Source: Sphingomonas yunnanensis
GTDB lineage: Bacteria; Pseudomonadota; Alphaproteobacteria; Sphingomonadales; Sphingomonadaceae
Assembly (NCBI RefSeq): GCF_019898765.1
Contig: NZ_JAIOKB010000005.1
Coordinates: forward strand, 186,001-250,000
Direction: 5' to 3'
DNA length: 64,000 bases
In this document: positions 25,556 through 38,184 of the stretch, in pieces
How the letters are laid out: each line of letters begins with the position of its first letter
How positions within the stretch are numbered: the first letter of the stretch is position 1
Notes under the pieces: model-generated
Seen by the model: the letters and a program-made list of their open reading frames with translations, nothing else
Databases searched by the model: none
What the model was told of the DNA's origin: nothing
Translations under genes and position numbers: made by a program

Positions 25556-28063
25556 TCAGGCGATACGATCATCGGTGGGGGCCGCGTCGGCGACGCGGCG
25601 GACGGAAGCGGGAGTACGCGGCGCGCGCTGTTGCTGCGCCTGCGGCTGCTGGCGGTCGGGCTGCTGGCCGGCGTTGCTGCCCTGCGACTGGCCGGCGGCG
25701 GTCTGCGCGGCCTGCGACCCGCCGGACGACGCCTGGCCCTGCTGCGGCGTGCTGGCCGAACCGTTGCCGCCCGAGCCGTTGCCCGCCGTGGCGCTACCAC
25801 CGTGCTGGAGCTTGATGCCGCGCTGCTCGGCCATCTCCTGCAGGCGCGGCTGCGCCTCGGCGAGCAGGGCGCGGGTCTGCGGCTGCTCGGCGACGAGCTG
25901 GACCTGCACGGTATCGCCGTCGCGCCGCAGCGAGACGTCGATCGCGCCCAGCGCGTCGGGGACGAGCCGAATGCGCACGTCATTGGCGTTGGCCATGTCG
26001 CGCAGCATCTCGATGCGATGGATCATCGCCTCGGGCCAGCGCCCGTGCGTCATGTCGAGCGGCTGCTGGGTAGCGGGCTGCGGCGCGGCGACCGCCGCGG
26101 CCGTGATCGCGCCGGTCGCGGGCTGGGCGAGCTGCGCGGTCGGCAGCGGCTCCGCGGGCGCGGCGCGCTCGTCGGCGGTGACGGCGCGGTGGATCGCGTC
26201 GGCGAACGTACGCGCCGCGGTCGCGATCGCGGGCGCCGCGGCGGCGGGGAGGGCGACGGGCGTCGCCGCGACCGCCGTGGACGCGGCGTGCGGCGCCGGG
26301 TCGAGCGCGACGGCGGCGGCCGAGTCGACGGGGCCGGTCGCGGCGGGGTCAGCGGGTAGCGCGGTCGCCGCGATGGCGGCTGCGCTACCGTCCGCGGTCG
26401 GCAAGGTGGCGACGGGCGCTGTGGCCGGCGACGCGGGAGGGGCGAGTGTCAGCGGCGCGTCGACCCGCGCCGGCGCGGCCGCTGCGATGACGGGCGCGAC
26501 GCTGGCGACACTCGCGACGGGCGTCGGGGTCGACGCGGCGGCAACCGGGGCGACAGCCGCGGGGGACCGTGGCGGCGTCGCCGACGCGACCACGGGGCGG
26601 GCGGCATCGGCGTCGAGCGTCGGCAGCGGCGCGCGCGCCCCCTGGCGCGGCGGTGCGGCGTCAGCGGGAATGGCGGCGGGAGCGGGGGCGGTCTCGTCTA
26701 CGGCGCCGCGCCGCGGGGCGACCTGAACGCGGACCTGCTCGGTCCCCGAGGGGATCGGCGGCGGCACGGTGGCGAGCGGGGGCTTCGCCGGCGCGGCGAC
26801 GGCGGCGGCGATCTGGCCCGCGCCGGTGGCGGGCAGGAGCGCCGGGCGAGCGGCACTATCGACGCGTGACGGTCCCGCCGGCGCCGCGGCCCGGCGCGCG
26901 GTCGTGCGCGGCGGCACGGAAAGGGCGTCGGTCGCGGCGGCCACGGTGGCGGTCGGGTTGCCCGACGGCGTCGCCGCTTCGGTGCCCTCCGTCGCGATGA
27001 CGGTCGCGGGCATCGTCGCGGCGGGCGTCGAGGACGCCGACGCGGCGGCCCGTGCGGGTGACGAGGCGATCGCGGGGCCGGGCGTGAGCGTCGGCACGGC
27101 GGCGCGCTTCCCAGCGATGTCGGGCAGCGGCGTGGCGGCGGTCGGCGCATCGGCGCGGGCGGGCGGCACATCGCCGACCGAGGTCGCCACGGGCGATGCC
27201 GTCGCCGCTGACGCCGCCGGAGTCGGTGCTGCCGGGGCGAGGGTGATGTCGGCAGGGCGGGCGGAGGCCGGGAATCCCTTCGCCGGGATCGTGTCGCGCG
27301 GTGCGAGGGGAAGTGTCGGCGCGCTGTCATGTGTCACGGCAGTCTGGCCCGGTGCAGCGACCGAGCCAACGGTGGGCGGCACGGCCGCCTCGTTGTTTGC
27401 CGCCGCGTCGCGCCGGACGGGCGCTGCCAGGAAGGGCGGCGTCATCGTGGGGGTAGCGAGGATGGCAGGGGCGACCGGCGTCGTCGCCAGGGGCTCGCTG
27501 GGCGCGGCCGCCGGGCGCTCGCCCCCGGCCGACTCCGCCGTGGCCGTCTCGTCGAGAGTCGACGCGCGGTTCGACCGGAGCAGCGCGACGTCCGCCACAA
27601 CGGCCTCGCTCGTCGACGCTGGCGGCTCGGGCGCGATCGCGCGGCGCACCGCGGCGGCGCGACCGAGGACCGCGCCCGCCGGCAGCGGCACGGCGTGGCG
27701 CGGCGTCGCCGCCGCGGCGACGACCGTCTCGGGTACGGAGGACGCTGGCGGCACATCCAGCCCGGTGGCGTCGGCGAGCCAGGCGAGCGCGGCCTCGCCT
27801 GTCGGACCCGCGGCGAGCGGCGCACCCTCGCCGAGCGCGACCGGCAAGTCGCTGCCGGGAACGGCAAGCGCCTGCCGCCCGCCAGCCGCTGCTGCCGGTG
27901 TGCCGTCGCTCGCGGGCGCGACGAGGTCGAGGAAGGTGCCGCCCGCCACGGCGAGCCTGGTGCGCCCGCCCGCGCCGGCGGCGAGCGACTCGCCGGCGGG
28001 GGCGCCGGGGGTCGCCAGCGCGCCGGGGGCGGCGGTCAGCAGCAGGCTCGCGATCGTGGTCAA
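25556..28063 (-). CDS. fliK: flagellar hook-length control protein FliK
   Basis: A very long FliK (835 residues; enteric FliK has about 400), the ruler that sets hook length and triggers the FlhB switch. Residues 1-690 are almost entirely Ala/Pro/Thr/Val low-complexity sequence. The C-terminal Flg_hook domain is clear (PEAMIHRIEMLRDMANANDVRIRLVPDALGAIDVSLRRDGDTVQVQLVAEQPQTRALLAEAQPRLQEMAEQRGI). After it is a Gln/Gly/Ser-rich tail. The start is a TTG (28063) with GGAG six bases upstream. A sigma-54-type promoter lies about 40 bases upstream. It heads the flagellar block. Confidence 0.9.
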   Translation of the reverse strand: MTTIASLLLTAAPGALATPGAPAGESLAAGAGGRTRLAVAGGTFLDLVAPASDGTPAAAAGGRQALAVPGSDLPVALGEGAPLAAGPTGEAALAWLADATGLDVPPASSVPETVVAAAATPRHAVPLPAGAVLGRAAAVRRAIAPEPPASTSEAVVADVALLRSNRASTLDETATAESAGGERPAAAPSEPLATTPVAPAILATPTMTPPFLAAPVRRDAAANNEAAVPPTVGSVAAPGQTAVTHDSAPTLPLAPRDTIPAKGFPASARPADITLAPAAPTPAASAATASPVATSVGDVPPARADAPTAATPLPDIAGKRAAVPTLTPGPAIASSPARAAASASSTPAATMPATVIATEGTEAATPSGNPTATVAAATDALSVPPRTTARRAAAPAGPSRVDSAARPALLPATGAGQIAAAVAAPAKPPLATVPPPIPSGTEQVRVQVAPRRGAVDETAPAPAAIPADAAPPRQGARAPLPTLDADAARPVVASATPPRSPAAVAPVAAASTPTPVASVASVAPVIAAAAPARVDAPLTLAPPASPATAPVATLPTADGSAAAIAATALPADPAATGPVDSAAAVALDPAPHAASTAVAATPVALPAAAAPAIATAARTFADAIHRAVTADERAAPAEPLPTAQLAQPATGAITAAAVAAPQPATQQPLDMTHGRWPEAMIHRIEMLRDMANANDVRIRLVPDALGAIDVSLRRDGDTVQVQLVAEQPQTRALLAEAQPRLQEMAEQRGIKLQHGGSATAGNGSGGNGSASTPQQGQASSGGSQAAQTAAGQSQGSNAGQQPDRQQPQAQQQRAPRTPASVRRVADAAPTDDRIA

Positions 28064-28103
28064 GGCAGGCTCCGGGCGCTGGTGGACGGGTACGACCTAG
28101 CAT

Positions 28104-28120
28104 CAGCAAGAGCCGTGCCG
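28104..28120 (-). promoter_or_regulatory. sigma-54 type promoter of the fliK operon
   Basis: On the minus strand the sequence reads CGGCACGGCTCTTGCTG. It carries the -24 GG and -12 GC separated by exactly 10 bases, close to the RpoN consensus TGGCACG-N4-TTGC. It ends about 40 bases before the fliK start codon. Class II flagellar genes in alphaproteobacteria and elsewhere are commonly RpoN-dependent, which fits. Confidence 0.7.
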
Positions 28121-28194
28121 TTTGCCCGGAGACGGCGAGCGACCGGTCGGCGGAGTCGCTTGGTACGGCCGCGCGCAAGCCTTATGGTGGCGAC

Positions 28195-28556
28195 ATGGCC
28201 AGCCTGCTCGCGCTCCAGCACCCGCGCTTCCTCACCGCCGAGGAGTTCCTGCAGATCGACTTCGGCCCGGAGCTGCGCGCCGAGCGCGACGATGGCGTCA
28301 TCCGCATGATGGCGGACGGCTCGCGCGAATACGCGCGGGCGCAGGGCAATATCTTCCTCGCGCTCGGAGATCGCCTGCGCCGAAGCGGCTGCCGAGCGTC
28401 GACACGATCCTGTTCGTCGGTCCCGGCGAGGAATGGGTGATCGTCAGCCAGCACGTCGAGGGCGGTTGGATCGACACCGCGCCCGCGCGCCGCGACGTGG
28501 CGCTGCCGTCGCTCGACCTCGTGCTGCCCGCCGACGAGATGTTCGCGCGCGACTGA
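28195..28556 (+). pseudogene. Uma2-family (DUF820) gene with internal deletion and frame change
   Basis: Frame one starts MASLLALQHPRFLTAEEFLQ, continues IDFGPELRAERDDGVIRMMADGSREYARAQGNIFLALGDRLRRSGCR, and then changes frame near 28388. The other frame continues LPSVDTILFVGPGEEWVIVSQHVEGGWID and ends LPSLDLVLPADEMFARD. Both halves match the ends of Uma2-type restriction-like proteins. The middle, which carries the catalytic Asp and Glu-x-Lys residues, is missing (roughly 70 residues). The loss of that core makes a sequencing error unlikely; this is a dead gene. Confidence 0.8.
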
Positions 28557-28581
28557 TCGCGCGCTCGCGCGTTCGGGGGCG

Positions 28582-29052
28582 ATGGCGACCAGCGCACCGA
28601 CCCGCTTCGATCGATCGATCCCCACCGACAGCATCGTCTTCGGCTACGGCCCGATGCTCCCGCTCGTCGCGGCCGGTATCGGCGCCTGGCTGCTGCCCAC
28701 GCCGTGGGGCGTGCTCGCGGTGCGGCTGGCGATCATCTGGGGCGCGCTGATCCTATCGTTCATCGGCGGGGTGCGGCGCGGGTTCGGGTTCGCCCGCGCC
28801 GAGGCCTCGACCGCGATCGAGCTCGCCGCGGCGGTGGCCTATGTCACGATCGCCGGGCTCGCGCTGCTGGTGCCTTATGCTGCCACGGCGGTGGCGCTGC
28901 TCGCCGCGGGCTACGCGCTGGCGGCGCTGCTCGACCGGCGCGCGGCGCTGCGCGGCAACGCGCCGGCGCATTTCGCGCGGCTGCGGGTCCCGCAGCTGCT
29001 GCTGGGTTGCGCCGGTCTCGCCGCCTGCTGGGCCTGGCTCATGACTCGCTGA
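28582..29052 (+). CDS. DUF3429 membrane protein
   Basis: A 156-residue inner-membrane protein with four to five hydrophobic helices. The DUF3429 signature includes an N-terminal GYGPMLPLVAAGIGAWLL and the motif LILSFIGGVRRGFGF (about residues 56-70), then paired helices and VPQLLLGCAGLAACW. The function of the family is unknown. The ATG at 28582 follows GGGGGCG and gives the usual length. It is not obviously in an operon with its neighbours. Confidence 0.85.
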   Translation: MATSAPTRFDRSIPTDSIVFGYGPMLPLVAAGIGAWLLPTPWGVLAVRLAIIWGALILSFIGGVRRGFGFARAEASTAIELAAAVAYVTIAGLALLVPYAATAVALLAAGYALAALLDRRAALRGNAPAHFARLRVPQLLLGCAGLAACWAWLMTR

Positions 29053-29262
29053 GATGAACCCTCGCTCGGCCTCCGCCAGGCCCAGCGGATGATGTCAACG
29101 CCCTCCCCGCTGTTCGACGAAGAAGTGTCGAAGCTGGAACAGTTACGCGGTTAACGCCGATTGCCGCTTCGCACAAAGGGCCGTACGGGACCCATGCGCC
29201 CGCCGGGGTGTTATCGCGGACGAAGCGGGCGCCGTGTGCGCTCCGGGGGAAAGGGAATAACG

Positions 29263-30303
29263 TTGACCGAGATCGTGCCGGTGATCCTCTCGGGTGGGTC
29301 GGGTACTCGTTTGTGGCCGATGTCGCGCCCCGAGAAGCCCAAGCAGCTGCTGGCGCTCACCGCGGACGAGACGATGCTCCAGCTCACCGCCGCGCGCGCG
29401 CACGGCGACGCCTTCGCGGCGCCCGTGGTGGTCGCCAATGCCGCGCACGCCGATGAGGTGGAGGCGCAGCTCGCCGGCATCGGCGCGGCGCCGAGCGCGC
29501 TGATCCTCGAGCCCGCCGGGCGCAACACCGCGCCCGCGATCGCGCTCGCCGCGCTGGTCGCGGAGGGTGACAGCCCGCTGCTCGTCATGCCCTCCGACCA
29601 TGTGATCGCCGACCGCGAGGCCTTCCACGCCGCGATCCACGCCGCACTGCCGCTGGTCGAGCAGGGCTGGCTGGTCACCTTCGGTATCACCCCCGACGCG
29701 CCCGAGACGGGCTACGGCTATATCAAGGTGGGCGAGGAGATCGCCGCCGGCGTCCACCGCGTCGCGCGCTTCGTCGAGAAGCCCAAGCGGGACGTCGCCG
29801 AAGCGATGGTGGCGGCGGGCGACCATGCCTGGAACGGCGGCATCTTCCTGTTCTGCGCCAAAGCCTATCTCGCCGCGCTGGAGGCGCATCGGCCCGATAT
29901 CCTGGCGGCGGTGAAGCGCTCGCTCGACGGCGCGCGGCGCGAGGGCACGCGCATCTACCCCGACGCCGAGGCCTTCGCCGCCTCGCCCTCGGACTCGATC
30001 GACTATGCGGTGATGGAGAAGGCCGAGCGCGTCGCGGTGGTGCCGGTGGCGATGGGCTGGAGTGACGTCGGCAGCTGGGACGCGCTCCACGCGATCAGCG
30101 CGGGCGACCAGGGCGGTAACGTCGTCGCCGGCGAGGTGATCCTGCTCGATACGCGCAACTGCCTGGTGCGCAGCGACGGGGCGAAAGTGGCGATGGTCGG
30201 GGTCGAGGACCTGATCGTGGTCGCCAGCGGCAACGACATCCTGATCCTGCCGCGCGGCCGCAGCCAGGACGTCAAGCTGCTGCTGGAGGCGATGAAGAAG
30301 TAA
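29263..30303 (+). CDS. manC: mannose-1-phosphate guanylyltransferase
   Basis: A 346-residue nucleotidyltransferase making GDP-mannose from mannose-1-phosphate and GTP for polysaccharide synthesis. The signature GGSGTRLWPMSRPEKPKQ is at about residues 10-27, followed by LEPAGRNTAPAIALAA, VMPSDHVI, FVEKPKRDVAE and GWSDVGSWDAL. It lacks the C-terminal phosphomannose isomerase domain found in long ManC/AlgA enzymes. The start is a TTG (29263) after AAAGGGAATAACG; an upstream ATG at 29161 would add a non-conserved arginine-rich segment. Confidence 0.93.
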   Translation: MTEIVPVILSGGSGTRLWPMSRPEKPKQLLALTADETMLQLTAARAHGDAFAAPVVVANAAHADEVEAQLAGIGAAPSALILEPAGRNTAPAIALAALVAEGDSPLLVMPSDHVIADREAFHAAIHAALPLVEQGWLVTFGITPDAPETGYGYIKVGEEIAAGVHRVARFVEKPKRDVAEAMVAAGDHAWNGGIFLFCAKAYLAALEAHRPDILAAVKRSLDGARREGTRIYPDAEAFAASPSDSIDYAVMEKAERVAVVPVAMGWSDVGSWDALHAISAGDQGGNVVAGEVILLDTRNCLVRSDGAKVAMVGVEDLIVVASGNDILILPRGRSQDVKLLLEAMKK

Positions 30304-30361
30304 GGGCAGTCGTGGGGGGGAGATCGTCCCCGATCAGGAACGCTCGATATAGCGTGCCGCG

Positions 30362-30461
30362 ACCCCTCCTCATCAGGGGAGAAGTCGGTGGGGGCGCTCC
30401 GCTGACGCGGCGCTTGTGGAAGCTCCGCACCCCCGACTCCCCCCCTCGCAGGGGAGGGGAG
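30362..30461. repeat. dispersed palindromic repeat, family R1 (copy 3)
   Basis: ACCCCTCCTCATCAGGGGAG, GGTGGGGGCGCTCCGC, then GCACCCCCGACTCCCCCCC and a GCAGGGGAGGGG end. Same arm order as the other R1 copies. It lies between the convergent guanylyltransferase and nucleoside-transporter genes. Confidence 0.75.
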
Positions 30462-30512
30462 ACTTCGTTTTCCCTCGTGCCGCTCTGACGCCGACGGGGA
30501 CCCGCTCCCGGT

Positions 30513-31862
30513 TCAGCCGATCAACAATCCCGCCAGCGCGGCGCTCATCAGGTTCGCCAAGCTCCCCGCCGCGAGCGCGCGAAGGCCGAGCCGCGCGATC
30601 GTCGGGCGCTGGTTGGGGGCGAGGCTGCCCGTCACCGCCATCTGGATCGCGATCGAGGAAAAATTGGCGAAGCCGCACAGCGCGAAGGTGACGATCGCGA
30701 TGGTGCGCGGACTAAGCTGCGCCGCCTGCTTGCCGAGATCGATATAGGCGACGAACTCGTTGAGCACGATCTTCTCGCCGAACAGCCCGCCCGCGATCCC
30801 GGCCTCGCGCCACGGCACGTTGAGCAGGAACATGACCGGCTGGAAGACATAGCCGAGCAGCCCCTGGAAGCTCAGCTCGGGGTGGCCGAACCAGCCGCCG
30901 ACCCCGCCGAGCAGCCCGTTGGCGAGCGCCACCAGCGCGACGAAGGCGAGCACCATCGCGCCGACCGCCACCGCCAACTTGACCCCGGTCTGCGCGCCCT
31001 GCGCCGCCGCCATGATCAGGTTGGCGGGCTTCTCCTCGTCGTGAGTCGCGTCGGGGAGCGGCTCGCCCGCGACTGGGCGCGCCGCCTCGCTCGGCAACGC
31101 GGCCGGCCCGATCCCCGCGGCGGTGCGGCGATGGTCGGCCAAAGCGACGTCGCGCGGCGCGCCCGGCACGTCGCCCAGCGCGAGCTCGCCCTCGGGCGTG
31201 GCGCGCCGGTCGGGCATGATGATCTTGGCCATCAGGATCCCGCCCGGCGCCGCCATGAAGCTGGCGGCGAGCAGATAGTCGATGCTGATCCCCATCGAGG
31301 CATAGGCCGCCAGGATCGTCCCCGCCACGCCTGCCATGCCGCTGGTCATCACGGTGAAGACCTGGGGCGGGGTGAGCCCGGCGAGATAGGGGCGGATCAC
31401 CAGCGGCGACTCGCTCTGACCGACGAAGATGTTGGCGGCGGCGCACAGGCTCTCCACCTTGCTGGTCCCGATCAGTCGCTCGATCGCGCCGCCGAGCCAG
31501 CGCACCACCAGCTGCATCACGCCGAGGTAATAGAGGATCGACACCAGGCTGGCGAAGAAGATGATCACTGGCAGCGCGGCGATGGCGAAGCTCTGCCCGC
31601 CCACCGCCGGGCTGGCGAGGTTGCCGAACAGGAACTCGGTGCCGCGCTGCGAGTAACCGAGCAGCGCGGCGACGCCGGCCGAGGCGCCGGCGAGCGCGGC
31701 GCGGCCGGGCGTCCAGTAGAGCACGATCACGGCGATCAGCGCCTGGAGCGCGAAGGCGCTGCCGACGACGCGCGGGCGGATCGCGCGGCGATCGGCGGAG
31801 AGCAGCACCGCGAGCAGCAGGATCACCGCGATACCCGCGAGACCGATCAGGATTCTCTGCAT
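30513..31862 (-). CDS. concentrative nucleoside transporter (NupC/CNT family)
   Basis: A 449-residue inner-membrane transporter that takes up nucleosides with protons or sodium. Family marks are NIFVGQSESPLVIRPYL (QSExPL motif, about residues 140-156), FTVMTSGMAGVAGTILAAYASMG, KIVLNEFVAYIDL and a C-terminal FALCGFANFSSIAIQMAVTGSLAPNQR. A hydrophilic insert (about 225-285) splits the helices. The start MQRILIGLAGIAVILLLAVLL at 31862 is the natural membrane N-terminus; the frame open further upstream is low-complexity shadow sequence. Confidence 0.93.
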   Translation of the reverse strand: MQRILIGLAGIAVILLLAVLLSADRRAIRPRVVGSAFALQALIAVIVLYWTPGRAALAGASAGVAALLGYSQRGTEFLFGNLASPAVGGQSFAIAALPVIIFFASLVSILYYLGVMQLVVRWLGGAIERLIGTSKVESLCAAANIFVGQSESPLVIRPYLAGLTPPQVFTVMTSGMAGVAGTILAAYASMGISIDYLLAASFMAAPGGILMAKIIMPDRRATPEGELALGDVPGAPRDVALADHRRTAAGIGPAALPSEAARPVAGEPLPDATHDEEKPANLIMAAAQGAQTGVKLAVAVGAMVLAFVALVALANGLLGGVGGWFGHPELSFQGLLGYVFQPVMFLLNVPWREAGIAGGLFGEKIVLNEFVAYIDLGKQAAQLSPRTIAIVTFALCGFANFSSIAIQMAVTGSLAPNQRPTIARLGLRALAAGSLANLMSAALAGLLIG

Positions 31863-32114
31863 TCGTCTTCTTTGATGTGAGCCGCGTGGAGGGCGCGCGG
31901 CGAGGGCGCGCACGCGGGGGCCGATCATACAGCGGTGGCCGCGCGCCGCCAGCCATGTTCGCGCGAGTTGGAGGAGGGTGTGCCGGATAAGCAACGGCTT
32001 GGGCGGGCCGTCCATCCCGGCGCGATCGCCCCCGGCTGGCCTCCACCGCGACGTCGCGCGCCGGCAACACGGCCGACACCGCCGGCAACTGGGGCGCGAG
32101 GATCGTTTGACCTC

Positions 32115-32134
32115 ATATAAAGATATCTTTATAT
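32115..32134. promoter_or_regulatory. perfect 20-bp operator palindrome before the methionine operon
   Basis: ATATAAAGATATCTTTATAT is a perfect palindrome ending 11 bases before the regulator's ATG. It is the only AT-rich stretch for kilobases and resembles binding sites of ArsR-family regulators, which bind such symmetric sites as dimers. The adjacent gene encodes an ArsR-type protein, so autoregulation of the whole operon is the simplest reading. Confidence 0.8.
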
Positions 32135-32145
32135 CTGCTCGCCGG

Positions 32146-33096
32146 ATGAAACACGCCCTCGCCATCTTCAGCGCGCTCGCGGACCCGTCGCGGCTGCGCA
32201 TCGTCGCGCTGCTCGGCGCGATGGAGCTCTCGGTGGGCGAGCTGGCGCAGGTGCTGGGGCAGAGCCAGCCGCGCGTGTCGCGCCACGTCAAGATCCTGTG
32301 CGACGCCGGGCTGGCGGAGCGGCGCAAGGAGGGCAGCTGGGTGTTCGTCGCGCTCGGCGACCGCGAGCGGCTCGCGCCCGTGCTCGCCGCGCTCGACTCG
32401 CTCGGCGTCACCGAGGAGGCCGCGGCGGATCTCGCGCGGCTGGCGGCGGTGCGCGCCGATCGCGCCGCCGCGGCGGCGGGCTGGTTCGAGGCGAACGCCG
32501 CCGAGTGGGACGCGATCCGCTCGCTCCACGTCGCCGAGGAGCAGGTCGAGGCGGCGATGCGCGAGGTGCTCGCCGACGCGCCGCTCGGCCGGCTGATCGA
32601 CATCGGCACCGGCACCGGGCGGATGATCGAGCTGTTCGCGCCCGGCGCCACCCACGCGCTGGGGATCGACAAGAGCAGCGAGATGCTGCGGCTGGCGCGC
32701 GCCAAACTGGGCGAGCAGGGGCTCGCCAACGCCGAGCTGCGCCAGGCCGATCTCTACGCGCTGCCGCTGGGAGACGGGGCCGCGGACGTCGCGATCCTCC
32801 ACCACGTGCTGCACTTCGCTCAGCAGCCCGGCGCCGCGATCGCCGAGGCGGCGCGCGTGCTGGCGACCGGCGGCCGGCTGCTGATCGCGGACTTCGCGCC
32901 GCACGACCGCGAGGAGCTGCGCGCGCGCGACGCGCACACGCGGCTGGGCTTCGCCGACGCGCAGATCGAGCGCTGGTTCGCCGCGGCCGGGCTGCTGCCG
33001 GCGCGGACCGAGACGCTCGAGGGCGGCGAACTGACGGTGAAATTGTGGCTCGGCCGGAAGGCCGGCGAGCCGTGGCGAGAGGTGAAGGCGGCATGA
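32146..33096 (+). CDS. ArsR-family regulator fused to SAM-dependent methyltransferase
   Basis: A 316-residue two-domain protein. Residues 1-95 form an ArsR-type winged helix (FSALADPSRLRIVALLGAMELSVGELAQVLGQSQPRVSRHVKILCDAGL) without the metal-binding cysteines of arsenic sensors. Residues 110-300 form a methyltransferase fold with motif I LIDIGTGTGR at 150-159 and DVAILHHVLHFAQQPGAAIAEAARVLATGG. It heads the metF-metH operon, overlapping metF by four bases, next to a perfect palindrome. The likely role is a regulator sensing SAM or S-adenosylhomocysteine in the methyltransferase pocket, comparable to SahR-type control of methionine genes. Catalytic activity is unproven. Confidence 0.88.
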   Translation: MKHALAIFSALADPSRLRIVALLGAMELSVGELAQVLGQSQPRVSRHVKILCDAGLAERRKEGSWVFVALGDRERLAPVLAALDSLGVTEEAAADLARLAAVRADRAAAAAGWFEANAAEWDAIRSLHVAEEQVEAAMREVLADAPLGRLIDIGTGTGRMIELFAPGATHALGIDKSSEMLRLARAKLGEQGLANAELRQADLYALPLGDGAADVAILHHVLHFAQQPGAAIAEAARVLATGGRLLIADFAPHDREELRARDAHTRLGFADAQIERWFAAAGLLPARTETLEGGELTVKLWLGRKAGEPWREVKAA

Positions 33097-34034
33097 CATT
33101 CTCGGTCAACCAGCTCGAGGAGGCGCGCCGAGCATTGGACGCGCCGCTCTACGCCGACGTCGGCGGCGACGTGGACGTGAGCTTCGAGTTCTCGCCGCCC
33201 AAGGGCGAGAAGTCGGAGGAGACGCTGTGGCAGTCGATCGAGACGCTCTGTCCGCTCGGGCCGCGCTTTCTCTCGGTCACGTACGGCGCGGGCGGGTCGA
33301 CGCGCGACCGCACCCACGCCACGGTGGCGCGGATCGCGCGCGAGACCGCGGTGCCCGCCGCGGCGCATCTCACCTGCGTCGAGGCGACGCGCGAGGAGAT
33401 CGACGCGGTGGCGCAGGAATATTGGGCCGCGGGGGTGCGCCACATCGTCGCGCTGCGCGGCGACCCGCCCGCGGGCGCGGCGGACTATGCGCCGCATCCC
33501 GGCGGCTATGAGAATGCCGCCGCGCTGGTGGCGGGGCTGCGCCGGCTGCACCCGTTCGAGATCTCCGTGGCGGCCTATCCCGAATGCCACCCCAGCTCGG
33601 CCGATCTCGCGGGCGATCTCGACAATCTCAGGCGCAAGCTCGACGCCGGGGCGAACCGCGCGATCACGCAGTTCTTCTTCGAGGCGGAGACCTTCTTCCG
33701 CTACCGCGACGCGGCGGCGGCGGCGGGGATCCAGGCCGAGATCGTGCCCGGCATCATGCCGATCGGCAGCTTCGCCGGCGTGCAGCGGATGGCGGCGATG
33801 TGCCGTACGGACGTGCCGGGCTGGCTGGTGCGGCTGTTCGAGGGGCTGGACGACCTGCCCGGCGCGCGCCAGCTGGTGGCGGCGACGGTGGCGGCCGAGC
33901 TGTGCCGCAAGCTCTACGCCGGCGGGGTCAAGCAGCTCCACTTCTACACGATGAACAGGGCCGAGCTGAGCTACGCGATCTGCCACCTGCTGGGGGTGCG
34001 GGCGCGAGCGCGAGAGACCGTCGCGGCGGCGTAG
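33093..34034 (+). CDS. metF: 5,10-methylenetetrahydrofolate reductase
   Basis: A 313-residue flavoprotein reducing methylene-THF to methyl-THF, the methyl donor for methionine synthase. The conserved FEFSPPKGEKSEETLW (active-site Glu near residue 32), FLSVTYGAGGSTRDRT, AHLTCVEATREEI, VALRGDPP and AYPECHP are all present, with ITQFFFEAETFFRY and PGIMPI downstream. Its start overlaps the regulator stop (ATGA). Length is typical. Downstream metH genes follow after an R2 repeat. Confidence 0.96.
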   Translation: MTFSVNQLEEARRALDAPLYADVGGDVDVSFEFSPPKGEKSEETLWQSIETLCPLGPRFLSVTYGAGGSTRDRTHATVARIARETAVPAAAHLTCVEATREEIDAVAQEYWAAGVRHIVALRGDPPAGAADYAPHPGGYENAAALVAGLRRLHPFEISVAAYPECHPSSADLAGDLDNLRRKLDAGANRAITQFFFEAETFFRYRDAAAAAGIQAEIVPGIMPIGSFAGVQRMAAMCRTDVPGWLVRLFEGLDDLPGARQLVAATVAAELCRKLYAGGVKQLHFYTMNRAELSYAICHLLGVRARARETVAAA

Positions 34035-34038
34035 GTCA

Positions 34039-34177
34039 AATCCTCCCCGCTTAGCGGGGAGGGGGACCAGCCGCAGGCTGGTGGAGGGGGCTCTCCACCA
34101 GCGACACCGTTCGCGGAGAGCCCCCTCCACCCCTCGCCTTCGGCGAGCGGTCCCCTCCCCGCGACGCGGGGAGGATT
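34039..34177. repeat. dispersed palindromic repeat, family R2 (copy 2) between metF and metH
   Basis: Starts AATCCTCCCCGCTTAGCGGG, contains CAGCCGCAGGCTG and CCTTCGGCGAGCGG hairpins, and ends CGACGCGGGGAGGATT. The outer ends are reverse complements. Same arm order as 15061-15206. It lies inside the methionine operon and ends 10 bases before the metH N-terminal gene's ATG, so it could influence that gene's translation. Confidence 0.85.
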
Positions 34178-34187
34178 GGAAGAGACC

Positions 34188-35234
<1,047 letters not shown>

Positions 35235-35242
35235 CGCACGGC

Positions 35243-35350
35243 GCTCCCTCCCCTTCAGGGGAGGGCCGGGGTGGGGCGTCGGCGTCTCACCGAGACCGGC
35301 GCGCCCGAGGAACCGCCCCACCCCAACCCCTCCCTGAAGGAGAGGGGCTA
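35243..35350. repeat. dispersed palindromic repeat, family R1 (copy 4) between the two metH genes
   Basis: CTCCCTCCCCTTCAGGGGAG, GGGGTGGGGCGTC, then CCGCCCCACCCCAACCCCTC and CTGAAGGAGAGGGGCTA. It fills the whole gap between the two methionine synthase genes. The final GAGAGGGG/GAGAGAA region may double as ribosome-binding sequence for the second gene. Confidence 0.8.
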
Positions 35351-35361
35351 GAGAGAACATC

Positions 35362-38055
<2,694 letters not shown>

Positions 38056-38184
38056 GCCACGCTCGTCTCACCGCAGTTAATTGATCTCGCTCCCTCTCGG
38101 CGGGAACGTTCGGGCGCGCCCGCCGCTACGCTATGGCACCCTGGCGCGCGCGCGTCGCCGGGGCACTGAAGCGAGGCCTTTCCA

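Noticed and set aside
32115..32134. Restriction or phage attachment site
   Set aside because: The palindrome's position 11 bases before an ArsR-family start codon at the head of an operon is explained by an operator; no integrase or duplicated copy is visible.
30513..32729. A longer form of the nucleoside transporter starting near 32729
   Set aside because: The extra N-terminus overlaps the ArsR-methyltransferase gene and the operator palindrome and is low-complexity; the natural membrane N-terminus starts at 31862.
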